Shown in pieces: positions 24,448 to 34,973 of a stretch of DNA of 57,373 nucleotides (positions within the stretch are counted from its first letter, which is position 1; each line of letters starts with the position of its first letter). The position numbers and the translations under genes are program-made. Location of the stretch: positions 1 to 57,373 of IMG/VR virus record IMGVR_UViG_3300031759_000022; one strand, written 5' to 3'. This DNA comes from a virus. The notes below the pieces were generated by a model. The model saw only the letters and a program-made list of their open reading frames with translations. It was not told the DNA's origin and did no database searches.

Positions 24448-26622
24448 ATGGCAGCTGATAATCAGCAACAACAGAATAGCCCACAACAAGGCCCTTCTCA
24501 GTACACATCAATTTACAGCTTAGCTATTCCAGCTGGGATTAAGCGCGATGGTACTCAGTTTCAAAATGACCAGTATACAGATGGCGTGTGGTGTAGGTTC
24601 CAGCGTGGCGATCCTAAAAAAATGGGTGGCTATCGCACACTTTTTACTAGTAACGTTGGTATATATCGTGGCATGGTTGTGCAACCATACAATGGAGTCA
24701 ACTACATTTTTGCTGGTAACTATCAAGAGCTTGATGTGTTTACTTGTGGGATTAACTTTGGTACCGGTAGCGGGCCTTTTACTGCAAATACGCTTCCAGG
24801 AACTGTTCCGTTTACATTAGTATCTCACACCACATCTAGTTTTGTAATTGCTGGTAATGTTACTTCACAGTTTCCAACCGGAACTAATGTAATCTTTAAC
24901 CAGATTACCCCGGTAAACTATGTTACAACAACATCTTCTTATACAGCCCCCAATACAACTGTAAACTTTACAGGAACGTTGTCAGGAAGCCCAACAACAG
25001 TTTGGCTTAATAATGTTCTTACCTTTATTGAAGACCCTCAAGATGGTCCGTACCGTGTTACTTGGCAATTTGATGCTCAATTTAGCCCACAGGGTGGTCA
25101 GCTATCTATTTTTGCGCATCCAGGATATAACTTAATTGATATTGATAACGGGGTTCCATCACAAGTTTTAGTTGGAAATATCGCTCCTACTTCAGCAAAC
25201 ACTTGGAACTTTACTGGCCTTTCCGATAGCGGCGGGCAAAATCCAACATACCAACCAATTAGTGTTGATGGTGGGGTTACAGTACTATATCCGTTTATTT
25301 TTGTTTATGGCTCACATGGCTATATTGCTAATAATAACGTTAGTAGCACTTACGCAAGTCAAAACTTCTATGATTGGAATGGGCCTTTAGCAAACCAAAC
25401 TAACGTGTCGTCTTCTAAGATAGTTAAAGGTATGCCAATGCGAGGGGGTACTAACTCTCCCGCAGGTTTATTTTGGGCTACCGATTCCCTTATTCGCGTT
25501 TCTTTTAACTCTTCAGCTTCTAGTACAACACCTACTAGCCAATACTGGACCTATGATATTATTTCCAGTCAAATTTCAATCATGTCTTCCAATGCAATTG
25601 TGGAGATGGATGGCGTCTATTGGTGGATGGGTGTTGACCGATTCTATGCTTATAACGGTAGTGTAGTAGTAGTTCCTAATGATAAAAACGTAAATTATCT
25701 TTTTGATAACATTAACTATACACAACGTCAAAAAGTGTGGGCTACTAAAGTTCCACGATACAACGAGATCTGGTTCTTTTATCCTAGAGGTACAGCAACA
25801 GAGTGTACAGATGCTATTATTTATAATACTAAAGATAAGATTTGGTATGATGCTGGACAAGCAACTGGAGCTCAGCGCTCTTGTGGATATACAACAGAGA
25901 TTTTTCCAACACCTATTTGGGCAAGTTGGAATTATAATCCCTCCTTTAGTGCCCCGCTTACAGTAATACAGCACCCAGCTAGTCTAGCAGCACCTGGCTT
26001 AGATCAAATGTATATATCTGGTGATGTTACACCTCAGCTGGCTCCAGGAACAATCTTCACGTTTACCACAACTGGAGATTTTAATACAACCTATCAAGTA
26101 TCTGCTGCAACACTTATTTACAACACTACAATAGGCACTCCAGGTGTTACTTTAATTACCTTCACTGAAGAATCTCCTTTTACTCCAGCGGTTGGTTCTT
26201 CTGTATTTATTCAAAGTGGCGGGTTTACTATTTGGCAGCATGAGTTTGGTCAAAACCAAGTTAATTTAAACACTGAAAGCGCAGTCTATTCAAGCATTAC
26301 TACTAGCGATATCAGTTGGCTAACAGGCAATCCAAGTCAAGATAGTTTAGTTGGTGTCAATCGACGGATGCACTTACGCCGTATTGAGCCTAACTTTTTG
26401 CAAACAGGCACCATGTCTATGTCGATTTTAGGGCGTAAGTTTGCAAATAGTACTATTGAAGAGGATTCTGGACCTTTCTATTTCGAACCAGGTACAGACA
26501 AAATTGACCTTCGTGTAGAACATCGTTTAGTTCGCATTAAGTTTGAATCTAATACCATTGATGGTAATTTTGAAATGGGACGTTTAATGATTACTGCTGA
26601 ATTTGGGGACGAAAGACCTTGA
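24448..26622 (+). CDS. P22 gp10-like DNA stabilisation / tail hub protein
   Basis: A 724-residue protein that starts one base after the previous stop. The N-terminal SIYSLAIPAGIKRDGTQFQ followed by WCRFQRGDPKKMGGYRTLF is the recognisable opening of P22 gp10-type packaged-DNA stabilisation proteins, and the family-like C-terminus (SMSILGRKFANSTIEEDSG, then VRIKFES) is present. Beta-propeller-like repeats fill the middle. In P22 gp10 forms the hub ring below gp4 and receives the needle. It is longer than P22 gp10 (472 residues), with an insert near residues 100-180. Confidence 0.7.
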   Translation: MAADNQQQQNSPQQGPSQYTSIYSLAIPAGIKRDGTQFQNDQYTDGVWCRFQRGDPKKMGGYRTLFTSNVGIYRGMVVQPYNGVNYIFAGNYQELDVFTCGINFGTGSGPFTANTLPGTVPFTLVSHTTSSFVIAGNVTSQFPTGTNVIFNQITPVNYVTTTSSYTAPNTTVNFTGTLSGSPTTVWLNNVLTFIEDPQDGPYRVTWQFDAQFSPQGGQLSIFAHPGYNLIDIDNGVPSQVLVGNIAPTSANTWNFTGLSDSGGQNPTYQPISVDGGVTVLYPFIFVYGSHGYIANNNVSSTYASQNFYDWNGPLANQTNVSSSKIVKGMPMRGGTNSPAGLFWATDSLIRVSFNSSASSTTPTSQYWTYDIISSQISIMSSNAIVEMDGVYWWMGVDRFYAYNGSVVVVPNDKNVNYLFDNINYTQRQKVWATKVPRYNEIWFFYPRGTATECTDAIIYNTKDKIWYDAGQATGAQRSCGYTTEIFPTPIWASWNYNPSFSAPLTVIQHPASLAAPGLDQMYISGDVTPQLAPGTIFTFTTTGDFNTTYQVSAATLIYNTTIGTPGVTLITFTEESPFTPAVGSSVFIQSGGFTIWQHEFGQNQVNLNTESAVYSSITTSDISWLTGNPSQDSLVGVNRRMHLRRIEPNFLQTGTMSMSILGRKFANSTIEEDSGPFYFEPGTDKIDLRVEHRLVRIKFESNTIDGNFEMGRLMITAEFGDERP

Positions 26623-26888
26623 CAACTTATGTCAATAAACACAATCAGCAGTTTTTTCCTTTTGTTCCAGAGCTATCAAGCTGGGAAGACTGGAACGGTA
26701 ATTTCATTATTTATTATGGTCAACTAAACATCCCACATACTTCTGAAGAAAATTGGAAAGATGCAGCATCTTTAATTGCCAGTACTTTTACGTTTTCTGC
26801 TTTTCCAATTCCTGACCCGGATACTTTTGAAAACTGGCAAGATTGGGCCAATGAAGTGTCGTTAAGTATTAACGGTAAATCCCACTAA
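26619..26888 (+). CDS. Small hypothetical tail-operon protein
   Basis: An 89-residue acidic, aromatic-rich protein (FVPELSSWEDWNGNFIIYYG, and FENWQDWANEVSLS). The TTG start overlaps the gp10-like stop (TTGA), so translation is likely coupled. No family was recognised. It closes the operon, just before promoter site 5. Confidence 0.55.
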   Translation: MTTYVNKHNQQFFPFVPELSSWEDWNGNFIIYYGQLNIPHTSEENWKDAASLIASTFTFSAFPIPDPDTFENWQDWANEVSLSINGKSH

Positions 26889-26892
26889 ACTA

Positions 26893-26922
26893 GGGCGTTT
26901 TTGCCTTATTTTTTGCATTAGT
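26893..26922 (+). promoter_or_regulatory. Phage promoter element, site 5 (ejection-protein operon)
   Basis: GGGCG (26893-26897), 15 nt, TTGCATTAGT (26913-26922), then GTATATAGAA. It lies five bases after a stop codon and 28 bp before the ejection-protein start. Confidence 0.8.
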
Positions 26923-26950
26923 GTATATAGAATAAACTAAACGGTAAAAC

Positions 26951-29947
26951 ATGGCCTCATCGGATCCAGCACAATACGCTTCGCAGATCTCTCAGCTTTA
27001 TCAGCAGAATTTAAATCGTGCTCCTGATGCTGGTGGATTAGCCTATTGGGAGCAGCAAATGGCTGCTGGTGCTCCGTTAAGTTCAATTAATGCGGCCATT
27101 CAAAGTACACCAGAATACCAAGCAGCTCAAACTCCTACCAACGTAGGTAGCTATAGTGAAGCCAACCCTCCTCCAGGATGGACACAAGTTAGTAGTGCCA
27201 ATCCTAACCCAAATGAATCTGGGCCCATATTAACTTGGACTCCAACAAACGCCCCTACAGATCCATCGGCAATGAATTACAAGTTTGTTCCCGGACAGGG
27301 GTCAGATAGTGGAGCAACGTCAGCTAGTCAATTTATACCAACCGCCACTAACGCGGCTATTAATAATCCAGATATAGCAGGATTAGGTTTGACTCCTGAA
27401 GCAGCTCAGACCTTGTATAATTATAAGTCCACTAACCCGGGACTATACTATAATAATTTGCTACAAAACTATGCCGGTAGTATGGCAATGGATAAGACTT
27501 ATAGCGGTGGAAAAAATATTCCGGCGTTGCAGCAAAAAATTCAAGACATATCAGGTGCAGCACAACAAGCAGGAATAGCTCCTGCACAAATTAATAGCAT
27601 AGTAAATCAGCAATACCAAAGCTCGTATAACACAATAGCAGCCAACAACGCTGCTGGTGCTGGTAATGTTAATTTTGGAACTGTGTTACCTGTCATGGCA
27701 ATGATGGCAGCAGCCCCATTTACCGCAGGGGCTTCTTTAGCTATTGGTGAGGCTGTATTAGGTGCTGGAGCTGCAGGAGCTGCAACTTTAGGTGCTGCAG
27801 TATTAGGTGCGGGTACTTCTGCATTAGTTGCTGCAACCACTGGTGGGGATGTTAAAACTGCAGCATTAAAGGGTGCAATAGGCGGAGGCGTGTCTGCGGG
27901 ACTACCTAGCGCAGTAACATCCTTATTTGGTGATGCTAATATTCAAGATGTAGCAAGCGCACTTAATCTAACAAAAAGCCAAGTAGTTGGATTATTAACT
28001 AGCGCAACTGCTACTGCTTTAGGTTCAGTAGCTACAGGCGGGGATCCAGCAAAATTACTTAGTGCTATTACAAACAATTTAGCTGCCACAGCAATTGGGG
28101 ATTACGCTGGGAACTTAACAGCTGGTATTGCTCCGGAAACGTTAAGCGGTGTCACAAACGCAATTGGGGCCGTAGCCAAAGTTGGCGCTAGTGCAATACT
28201 CAATAATCAAAACCTTGCTACAGCATTAACCAATAACCTTGGTCAGATTATCGGGGCTTCTACACAGTCTTCAAAATATGCGGATACATTTGGGTCTGGA
28301 TTACCATCAACAACTACCATAGATATAAATGCTAAAAGCCCTATTGATGCTACGGGAACAACTTCTGGCCCCCCAGTTAATACTTCAGCTGGATCCCCCG
28401 TTGATTTAGCAAATACCGTTCAAGTTAAAAATCCAGATGGATCAACTGGATATTTTAATCCTGCTACAAACACAGTATACAATTCAGACGGATCTATAAA
28501 CACTGCGGCAACAGGGACAACGGGGGCCACCTTTACAGGCCAATCAGGCCAGGTAGCTGGTCCGGGTGTTGGTGTGATGGGCTTACCAAATACTAGCACT
28601 AATATAACCGCTGGCGGGACCCCAATTCCAGATGTGTTCCCTGTACAGCCAACGGGGGATCCTGTTAGTGGCGGTCCTACTCAAGGAACTCCAAACGCTT
28701 CTGCATTGACTTCGGATCAAATAGCTGCAATGGATTCGTTAGATACCCAATTGCAAAACGGTACTATTACACAAGCTCAACATGATACACAAATAGCTGC
28801 AATTGAAAATCCAACGGACCAAACAGCTTCAGGAATATTGGATGATATTACTGGAGCCCAAACTGGTTCTGGTGGTACCAGAACAAGTGGTGCGGGCACT
28901 GGTGCAGGAACAGCAGGTACTGGAACCGGAACAACAGGTACTACAACAACGCCAATAGCCACAACCCCTGTTAGCGGAACAGGTACTACACCAACAACAG
29001 GAACTGCTGCAACAGGAACCACTGTAGCTGGAGCAACTGCAGGAACCGGCACAGGGATAGTAACAAACACTGGAGCTACTGCAGGTACCGGTACGGGTAC
29101 AGGGACAACAGCAACAGGTACCGGTACAGGTACGGCAATTGGTGCCGGCGCTGCTGCAGCTTTAGCAGCTATTGCTGCCGGTACAGGTACAGGAACAGGA
29201 ACAGCAGGTACAGGTACAGGTACAGGTACAGGTACAGGTACAGGTACAGGTACAGGTACAGGTACAGGTACAGGTACAGGTACAGGTACAGGTACAGGTA
29301 CATCAACGACAATGGGAACAAATGCTATGCCAGCTGCACCAAAAGCAACGCTGTTAAAAGGAACTCAAATTTCCTCATTATTTGGTAATACTCCTGATCC
29401 TACTGTTAGCTATGCCCCAGCAGCAATTAACCCCCTATCTTTGCAAGAGATTCAACAAGCCAAAAATGGTGGTATAATTCATAAAGCAGATGGTGGAAGT
29501 TTACCAATGTCCCCACAGTTAATACGCGGACATCAAACTACTCATGCGGATTTATTTGGGGAAAAAGGTTCTCCTTTAACTAACATGCCACACATGCAAG
29601 CTGGTGGGCCAACCAATATGGAAGAAAGAACACTTCCTCAAAGTCATAACCCACAATTCTTTAGTGAAGGTGGCTTGCATTCGTTACAGCACTCTTTTGT
29701 TAGAGGTGCTGGTGATGGAACATCTGATTCTGTACCAGCTATGTTAGCCAATGGCGAGTTTGTAATCCCCGCTGATGTGGTGGCAGCATTGGGTAACGGT
29801 AGTAACGATAGCGGTGCGCATGTATTAGATGCGTTTTTAAAAACAGTTAGAGAACATAAACAAAAGCACGACGCTAAGCACCTTCCTCCAGATAGTAAGG
29901 GTGCGTTGGGTTATTTATTACAAGCACAACAAAAAGTGAGCAAATAA
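26951..29947 (+). CDS. Large virion protein with DUF4214 domain and Gly-Thr tract
   Basis: A 998-residue protein, probably internal to the virion and injected. Residues 5-60 match DUF4214 ([22 protein letters not shown]). Residues 230-330 are long Ala/Gly hydrophobic helices ([20 protein letters not shown]) able to span a membrane. Residues about 640-785 are Gly/Thr repeats, including 32 residues from a 16-fold hexamer. The C-terminus ([20 protein letters not shown]) is a motif I recall from phage virion proteins with a short C-terminal unit. It starts a three-to-four gene operon typical of ejection proteins. Confidence 0.6.
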   Translation: MASSDPAQYASQISQLYQQNLNRAPDAGGLAYWEQQMAAGAPLSSINAAIQSTPEYQAAQTPTNVGSYSEANPPPGWTQVSSANPNPNESGPILTWTPTNAPTDPSAMNYKFVPGQGSDSGATSASQFIPTATNAAINNPDIAGLGLTPEAAQTLYNYKSTNPGLYYNNLLQNYAGSMAMDKTYSGGKNIPALQQKIQDISGAAQQAGIAPAQINSIVNQQYQSSYNTIAANNAAGAGNVNFGTVLPVMAMMAAAPFTAGASLAIGEAVLGAGAAGAATLGAAVLGAGTSALVAATTGGDVKTAALKGAIGGGVSAGLPSAVTSLFGDANIQDVASALNLTKSQVVGLLTSATATALGSVATGGDPAKLLSAITNNLAATAIGDYAGNLTAGIAPETLSGVTNAIGAVAKVGASAILNNQNLATALTNNLGQIIGASTQSSKYADTFGSGLPSTTTIDINAKSPIDATGTTSGPPVNTSAGSPVDLANTVQVKNPDGSTGYFNPATNTVYNSDGSINTAATGTTGATFTGQSGQVAGPGVGVMGLPNTSTNITAGGTPIPDVFPVQPTGDPVSGGPTQGTPNASALTSDQIAAMDSLDTQLQNGTITQAQHDTQIAAIENPTDQTASGILDDITGAQTGSGGTRTSGAGTGAGTAGTGTGTTGTTTTPIATTPVSGTGTTPTTGTAATGTTVAGATAGTGTGIVTNTGATAGTGTGTGTTATGTGTGTAIGAGAAAALAAIAAGTGTGTGTAGTGTGTGTGTGTGTGTGTGTGTGTGTGTGTGTSTTMGTNAMPAAPKATLLKGTQISSLFGNTPDPTVSYAPAAINPLSLQEIQQAKNGGIIHKADGGSLPMSPQLIRGHQTTHADLFGEKGSPLTNMPHMQAGGPTNMEERTLPQSHNPQFFSEGGLHSLQHSFVRGAGDGTSDSVPAMLANGEFVIPADVVAALGNGSNDSGAHVLDAFLKTVREHKQKHDAKHLPPDSKGALGYLLQAQQKVSK
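29207..29302 (+). repeat. Perfect hexanucleotide repeat, 16 copies of GGTACA
   Basis: Ninety-six bases made of 16 identical GGTACA units inside the 998-residue gene, encoding alternating Gly-Thr. Imperfect copies flank it on both sides. Each unit contains the palindrome GTAC. The array can change length in six-base steps without breaking the frame. Confidence 0.95.
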
Positions 29948-30876
29948 TGGCTGGTACTACTACCTCCTCTGGGTTAAACAATCTTTTAACTGATACAAAT
30001 CAGGTACAAACAACGCTGCCAACCTGGATGGATACGGCGCAGCAAAATGTTATTAACCAAGCCGGTACCGCTTCTAGTGCTGCCCCATCGTTTGGTCAAA
30101 CAACTGCTCAAGGCGCGGTTAATACTTTACAACCTGGTGCTGATAACCCTTTCACACAAGCGAATACAAGTTTAAATACTATTGCTTCTGGTGCTGCTAA
30201 CCCTTGGATTACTGATCCAACAACTGGGGCAGTGACCCCCAACACACAAACTGCTATGGGCGGTTTGTTTGCTGCACAAAACCAACAGTTAAACCAACTT
30301 ATGCCAACCATGACGGCTGGTACAGAGGCTGGAGCAATTGGTTCAGGAAACTTTGGTAGTTTACGTGGCCAAACAGCAGTAGATACTGCTAAAACTAATG
30401 CGTTTGATACACTGGCTGCACAGCAAATGCAATCTGCATTGCAGAACCAAGCTACAGGAGCTACCGCCGCTGGTACACAAGGCAGTGTTGCTAATCAAGG
30501 AATTACAGCAGGCCTAACAACTGGCGCTGCTCAAATGAATGCTCCGTACCAAGGTGCATTAAACTACGCAAATTTAGTAAATTCAGTAAACGCCCCAACA
30601 ACTGTATCCCAACAAAATCAAATGTCTCCGTTGTCTATGTTAGGTTCTCTATCTAGTGTACCCTCGGCAGCAAGTGGACTATTAGGAAGTTTAGGAATTA
30701 CAGGAAGTAGTTTTGGAGGCTTAGGTAACAGTATTTTAAGTAGTCTTGGGTTAGGTTCTTCTACACCAGTTGACACAACTAGCATACAATCTGGCGCTAC
30801 AACTGGAGGAACTTTTACTCCTACTGATGGTAGTAGTTTTGTCACTCCTCCAGTTGACACAACAACTCCAGTATAA
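29947..30876 (+). CDS. Putative ejection protein
   Basis: A 309-residue Ala/Gly/Thr/Gln-rich protein with helices such as AAQNQQLNQLMPTMTAG and FDTLAAQQMQSALQNQA and an amphipathic Gly/Leu-rich stretch (SGLLGSLGITGSSFGGLGNS) that could insert into membranes. The start overlaps the previous stop (TAATG). Composition and operon position match P22-type ejection proteins that pass through the tail and form a channel across the envelope. No sequence motif proves it. Confidence 0.5.
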   Translation: MAGTTTSSGLNNLLTDTNQVQTTLPTWMDTAQQNVINQAGTASSAAPSFGQTTAQGAVNTLQPGADNPFTQANTSLNTIASGAANPWITDPTTGAVTPNTQTAMGGLFAAQNQQLNQLMPTMTAGTEAGAIGSGNFGSLRGQTAVDTAKTNAFDTLAAQQMQSALQNQATGATAAGTQGSVANQGITAGLTTGAAQMNAPYQGALNYANLVNSVNAPTTVSQQNQMSPLSMLGSLSSVPSAASGLLGSLGITGSSFGGLGNSILSSLGLGSSTPVDTTSIQSGATTGGTFTPTDGSSFVTPPVDTTTPV

Positions 30877-30888
30877 CAAGGAACAATT

Positions 30889-32721
30889 ATGGCAGATACC
30901 CCAACAGCACCTTTATCAGCAGATGTAGATACTTCTGGAACGCCTACAGCGGGTTTAAGTACGCTCGGAACACCAGTAAAAGTAACCGGCGGCGGAAAAG
31001 GCGCAATGTCTACTATTTCCCCAACAGCTGGGGTATCTATGGACGAACAGTCTAGTAAAGCTATTCTTGGTAACATGCAAAAAATGTTAGATGAATACAA
31101 TGACCCATATAAAAAGTTTCAAGATAGTTTGCAAAAAGCTAGTGCTTGGACTAAGTATGATAAAACCCCTGGGTTTGAACAAATCCAACGTCAAGAAGAG
31201 CAAGATCGCTCTAACAAATATAATATTGCGCAAAATATGGCTTCTTTGCAAGCCGCACAAAATCAAACTAAAACCTTAAACCAGTTTATGAACCAATCCG
31301 GGGGCGCTGGTGGTGCAAGCGGTACTGGGGGCTCCGGGGGAGCGGATATTCCTGGAATTCCAGCAAACCAGCAACAATGGGCTAAGTATTTAAGTGCTAC
31401 AAATCAACCTGAATTTCAAAAGCTATTAACTAGCTATAATGTTAAACAGCCAGATGCACTTAAAATTATGGATGCTGTTAAGGGTATGCAAGATACCCCA
31501 CAAAACCGCGAACTATTGCGCCAAACATTTCCTAAATCATTTGAGCCAGCAACTACTTATGATGCACAAGGTCGTGAAACTAAAACTATGCCAGATATTG
31601 GGGCTTTGTTTAAACAAGCTAATGTGCCAACACAGGCTGCGCCCTCTACAGGTGCTGGTGTGTTTAGTGACCCAAGTATTCGTATTACTAGTGCACAACG
31701 TACCCCTCAACAAGGTCAAGCTCTGTATCAAACTAGCGTTGCTGCTGGAACTCCAGGCATTCAACCCAATGGCATACCTGTTGCTAAACCTGGTACAAGC
31801 CCGCATGAAACTTTGCCCGCTGGAGATGTTTTAGATATTGAAACAGATAAACTTACAACTGCTGGGCGTACTGAGTTGGCTCAAAAAGGCTACTACCAAC
31901 CATACGGAAAAGACAGCGTTCATTGGCAAAAAATTCCAGTAGCAGGTGCACCAGCAACTACTTTACCTGCAATGAAAGCCGCTCTACAACCTGGGGCACA
32001 ACCAACAACCGGAGATATACCATCTCCCTTGGCTGGTGATACCTCTGTACCGGGTGTAGCTACTAAATATGCTAACTTAGCAGCAGGTAATAAAGCGTTT
32101 ATTGAAGGACCACAAAAAGACTTAACGTCTAGAGTAGACGTTCAAAGAAACGATGTTACCAATGCTGATAAAGCGCTTGATGCAATAACTAAAGCTGATT
32201 TTGGCCCAGGTGGAGCACCAAAAATGGAAGTTATTAAATTAAAAATGCTGGCCGAAATGGCAGGCGGACCTAAATTAGTTACTCCTCAAGAAGAAGCATT
32301 TTATTTAGCTGGTCAAAATTTAGAAAATGTAAAACAAAGTCAAGTTGCTTTAGGCGCTAAAGCAGCAATGGGTGCGCAATACACGGGTAAAGAGTCCGAT
32401 AACTTTGCTAAAACTTTAGCTGGTATTAGCGATAAAAACGTGTATATTAAGTCTATATATCAAATGCAAAAAGCAAAAGCTATGATTGACAATGCGCATT
32501 TAGAATACTTAAATAGACACCAAGATGATCCACAAACAGCTAATGCAAATTGGAATCGTGAAGGTGGTATTGGTCAGCAAACATCCACAAATATTCTTAC
32601 AAATACTGTTGAGGCTTTTAAAAATATGCACACAGATGACGGTGCACGTAAATGGCTTGCTGAAAATCCAAACCATCCAAAAGCTGCTGAAGTTAGAAAA
32701 CATTTAGGAGAGGTTAAATAA
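30889..32721 (+). CDS. Virion protein with M15-type peptidoglycan peptidase domain
   Basis: A 610-residue protein. Residues about 255-350 resemble D-Ala-D-Ala carboxypeptidases of family M15 (VanY-like): IRITSAQRTPQQGQALYQ, then GTSPHETLPAGDVLD with His306 and Asp313 in the S-x-H-x6-D arrangement, and DSVHWQKIP with His345, the three expected zinc ligands. The N-terminal 250 and C-terminal 250 residues are helical. It is probably injected or tail-bound and opens the cell wall during DNA entry. The middle motif replaces the usual G-x-A-x-D by PAGDVLD, so activity should be tested. Confidence 0.65.
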   Translation: MADTPTAPLSADVDTSGTPTAGLSTLGTPVKVTGGGKGAMSTISPTAGVSMDEQSSKAILGNMQKMLDEYNDPYKKFQDSLQKASAWTKYDKTPGFEQIQRQEEQDRSNKYNIAQNMASLQAAQNQTKTLNQFMNQSGGAGGASGTGGSGGADIPGIPANQQQWAKYLSATNQPEFQKLLTSYNVKQPDALKIMDAVKGMQDTPQNRELLRQTFPKSFEPATTYDAQGRETKTMPDIGALFKQANVPTQAAPSTGAGVFSDPSIRITSAQRTPQQGQALYQTSVAAGTPGIQPNGIPVAKPGTSPHETLPAGDVLDIETDKLTTAGRTELAQKGYYQPYGKDSVHWQKIPVAGAPATTLPAMKAALQPGAQPTTGDIPSPLAGDTSVPGVATKYANLAAGNKAFIEGPQKDLTSRVDVQRNDVTNADKALDAITKADFGPGGAPKMEVIKLKMLAEMAGGPKLVTPQEEAFYLAGQNLENVKQSQVALGAKAAMGAQYTGKESDNFAKTLAGISDKNVYIKSIYQMQKAKAMIDNAHLEYLNRHQDDPQTANANWNREGGIGQQTSTNILTNTVEAFKNMHTDDGARKWLAENPNHPKAAEVRKHLGEVK

Positions 32722-34973
32722 TGGCTTTTGATCCAGATGCCTATGTAGCCCAAAAAAGCGCGCCATTAGAACAGCCCGGACCAAATGTAACTGTATCCGG
32801 ATTTAACCCTGATGAGTATGTTGCTCAAAAAGCTAAAACCGCTCCTGTTGAAGAAAGTAGTGGTTTTAAATTAGGTAATTTAAGTGACGCAGGGGTTTCC
32901 GCTGAGCGTATGCTAAATGCTATAGCTAAACCACCAGCAGCATTAGCAGAATATGCTGGTTGGGGTGCGCCAGCGAAAGCACTAATGGCCCGGGACGAGT
33001 ATCTTAAACAACATAGTGGTTTAGGTGCATCCCTATCTAGTCTTGGTGGCGATGTTGCAGGACTTATGATCCCTGGTGGCGCTGCAGGTAAAGTTGCAGA
33101 AGCAACTTCTATGCTTCCAAAAGCTACTGAGTTAATGGAACGTATTCCGGGTGCAGCTAAATTATTAGAAACTGGCCCAGCTTGGTTAGAAAAAACACTA
33201 GGCAGTAAATACGCACAAGCTGCAGGTTTAGGTGGAACTTCTTCTTTTTTAGCCCCTACAGGAAAAGATATAACAGAGCCAGGATTTGCGGAGCAACATA
33301 CTGCAGAGGCTGGCACAGGTGCTGCTTTAGGCCCAGTATTTACTAAGGGTGCTTCTATGGTTGGCACTGCTCTTGATCCAGCTATGAAGCGTTTTAAAGA
33401 CTTGTTAGCTCAAGGTTTCACCAAAGAGCAAATTATGAAAGGTAGCTTTGGGCAGGTTGTTGGTGGTTTAGCACAAAAAGCCGAAGACATTGGTGCATAT
33501 ATACCTTTTGGTGGAATAAGCTCTTTGGTATCAAAAGGCCAAAAAAGCTTTACAGATGCAGCCAAAAACATTGAAGGCTCCATAACAAAAACTGCAAAAG
33601 AAAAAGCAGCACAGCTTGATACTCAATTGGCAAATGCCAATGTAGGCTTAACAAATACCCAAAAAGGTGTAGTTGTTCCTGCAGCTAAAGCAAAATTAGA
33701 TTCTGATAAATTAGATTTACAAAACCGTTATGATGATTTTGTAAAAACTACAACAGATAACATGAACGAACGTCATGCTAATGAATTTAGTCGGCCTATT
33801 ATACAAAAAGCATTAGACCCTGTTGGGGTAACGCTTCCGGATGAGCACCAAGGTACCGAAGCTATTAAGTTTGCGCAAGGTGTTGAAAAGCAACTATACG
33901 ATAGTGGTATTGAAAAAGTTGGAGATATCAGAATTGGAGACAATGAGCTAAATTCACTTAAATCCGTATTAGATGCAAGTAAACACCGTCTTGGTGGAGA
34001 AGGTTCTGATTTATATAATAAATTAGCTAGTAGAGTAGATGAAATAAAAGATACTGCTGGGGATTCTAAGTTAATATCTGCTGGACAATGGCATAATATA
34101 TTTAAAGATTTAGGTGCAGAGGCTCAAAACTACAAAGGCCCCCTTTCTTCTGGTACAGACCGCGAATACGGTAGTGCGGTAACTAACCTTAAAAATAAAT
34201 GGATGGATATTATTGAGGGCACTGAAGGCTCGGATATAATTAAAAAAGCTAATGCGGTTCACTCAGCTTTACAAGTACCACAAACAGCAGCTGGGTATTT
34301 AAATACATATATGGAAAAGGGCGGTAAGTTTGACCCTAAAGATTTCTTACGAGCATTAAAATCTGAATCATCAAATAAACGTTTTGCTGCTGGTGATTCA
34401 AGACTTCAAGAAGAAGCACTTGCTGCGTATCAAAAAATGGCAGATGAAAAGTTAGCTTTAAAAGCTAGTCACGATACTTTCAAAACTCAGTTAACTGCTA
34501 AGAAAAAAGAAAAAGCCGCTGAAATGGGTGCGAATTTAACTTTGCAAAACAAAAATATTGCTAATCAAAAAGCATATTTAAAAACACAAAAAGAAGCTGA
34601 AAAAGAAGTATTAAAAACTCAAGTTGATACCAAAAAAGAAGCTTTAGACAAAACTTTAGAGGACGTCTCTAACACAGCAAACGACGCTTATGCAAAACAT
34701 AGGATTATGTATGGTATGTTGGGACTAGGGGGAACGGGAGCTATAGGTCAGGCACTACCATTGGACGCTACAACAAAATTAGGGATTGCGGGAGCTGCAT
34801 TAACTGGTTCCCACATTTATGCCGCTCCTCCAGTTCAAGCAGCGCTAAAAGCTGCAGCGCTTTCTAGGCCGGACATTGCTAGAGTTGCAGGGCAAAAGTT
34901 AAAAGAAAAAGCTCCTTTAATTGGTGGATTGGCGGCTTATTCAGCCAACCAATCCAATACACCACCTAAGTAA
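32721..34973 (+). CDS. Large ejection-type virion protein
   Basis: A 750-residue protein. The N-terminus has two copies of a F-[DN]-P-[DE]-x-Y-V-A-Q-K motif (FDPDAYVAQK and FNPDEYVAQK). Ala-rich helices follow (residues 85-230), then long charged coiled coils (about 280-660) and a C-terminal hydrophobic stretch (YGMLGLGGTGAIGQALP). This is the usual make-up of the largest internal virion protein. The start overlaps the previous stop. The stop codon abuts the stop of the convergent polymerase gene without a gap. Confidence 0.55.
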   Translation: MAFDPDAYVAQKSAPLEQPGPNVTVSGFNPDEYVAQKAKTAPVEESSGFKLGNLSDAGVSAERMLNAIAKPPAALAEYAGWGAPAKALMARDEYLKQHSGLGASLSSLGGDVAGLMIPGGAAGKVAEATSMLPKATELMERIPGAAKLLETGPAWLEKTLGSKYAQAAGLGGTSSFLAPTGKDITEPGFAEQHTAEAGTGAALGPVFTKGASMVGTALDPAMKRFKDLLAQGFTKEQIMKGSFGQVVGGLAQKAEDIGAYIPFGGISSLVSKGQKSFTDAAKNIEGSITKTAKEKAAQLDTQLANANVGLTNTQKGVVVPAAKAKLDSDKLDLQNRYDDFVKTTTDNMNERHANEFSRPIIQKALDPVGVTLPDEHQGTEAIKFAQGVEKQLYDSGIEKVGDIRIGDNELNSLKSVLDASKHRLGGEGSDLYNKLASRVDEIKDTAGDSKLISAGQWHNIFKDLGAEAQNYKGPLSSGTDREYGSAVTNLKNKWMDIIEGTEGSDIIKKANAVHSALQVPQTAAGYLNTYMEKGGKFDPKDFLRALKSESSNKRFAAGDSRLQEEALAAYQKMADEKLALKASHDTFKTQLTAKKKEKAAEMGANLTLQNKNIANQKAYLKTQKEAEKEVLKTQVDTKKEALDKTLEDVSNTANDAYAKHRIMYGMLGLGGTGAIGQALPLDATTKLGIAGAALTGSHIYAAPPVQAALKAAALSRPDIARVAGQKLKEKAPLIGGLAAYSANQSNTPPK

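Noticed and set aside
29207-29302. GGTACA array as a CRISPR or regulatory iteron
   Set aside because: It is in frame inside a Gly-Thr coding tract and has no spacers.
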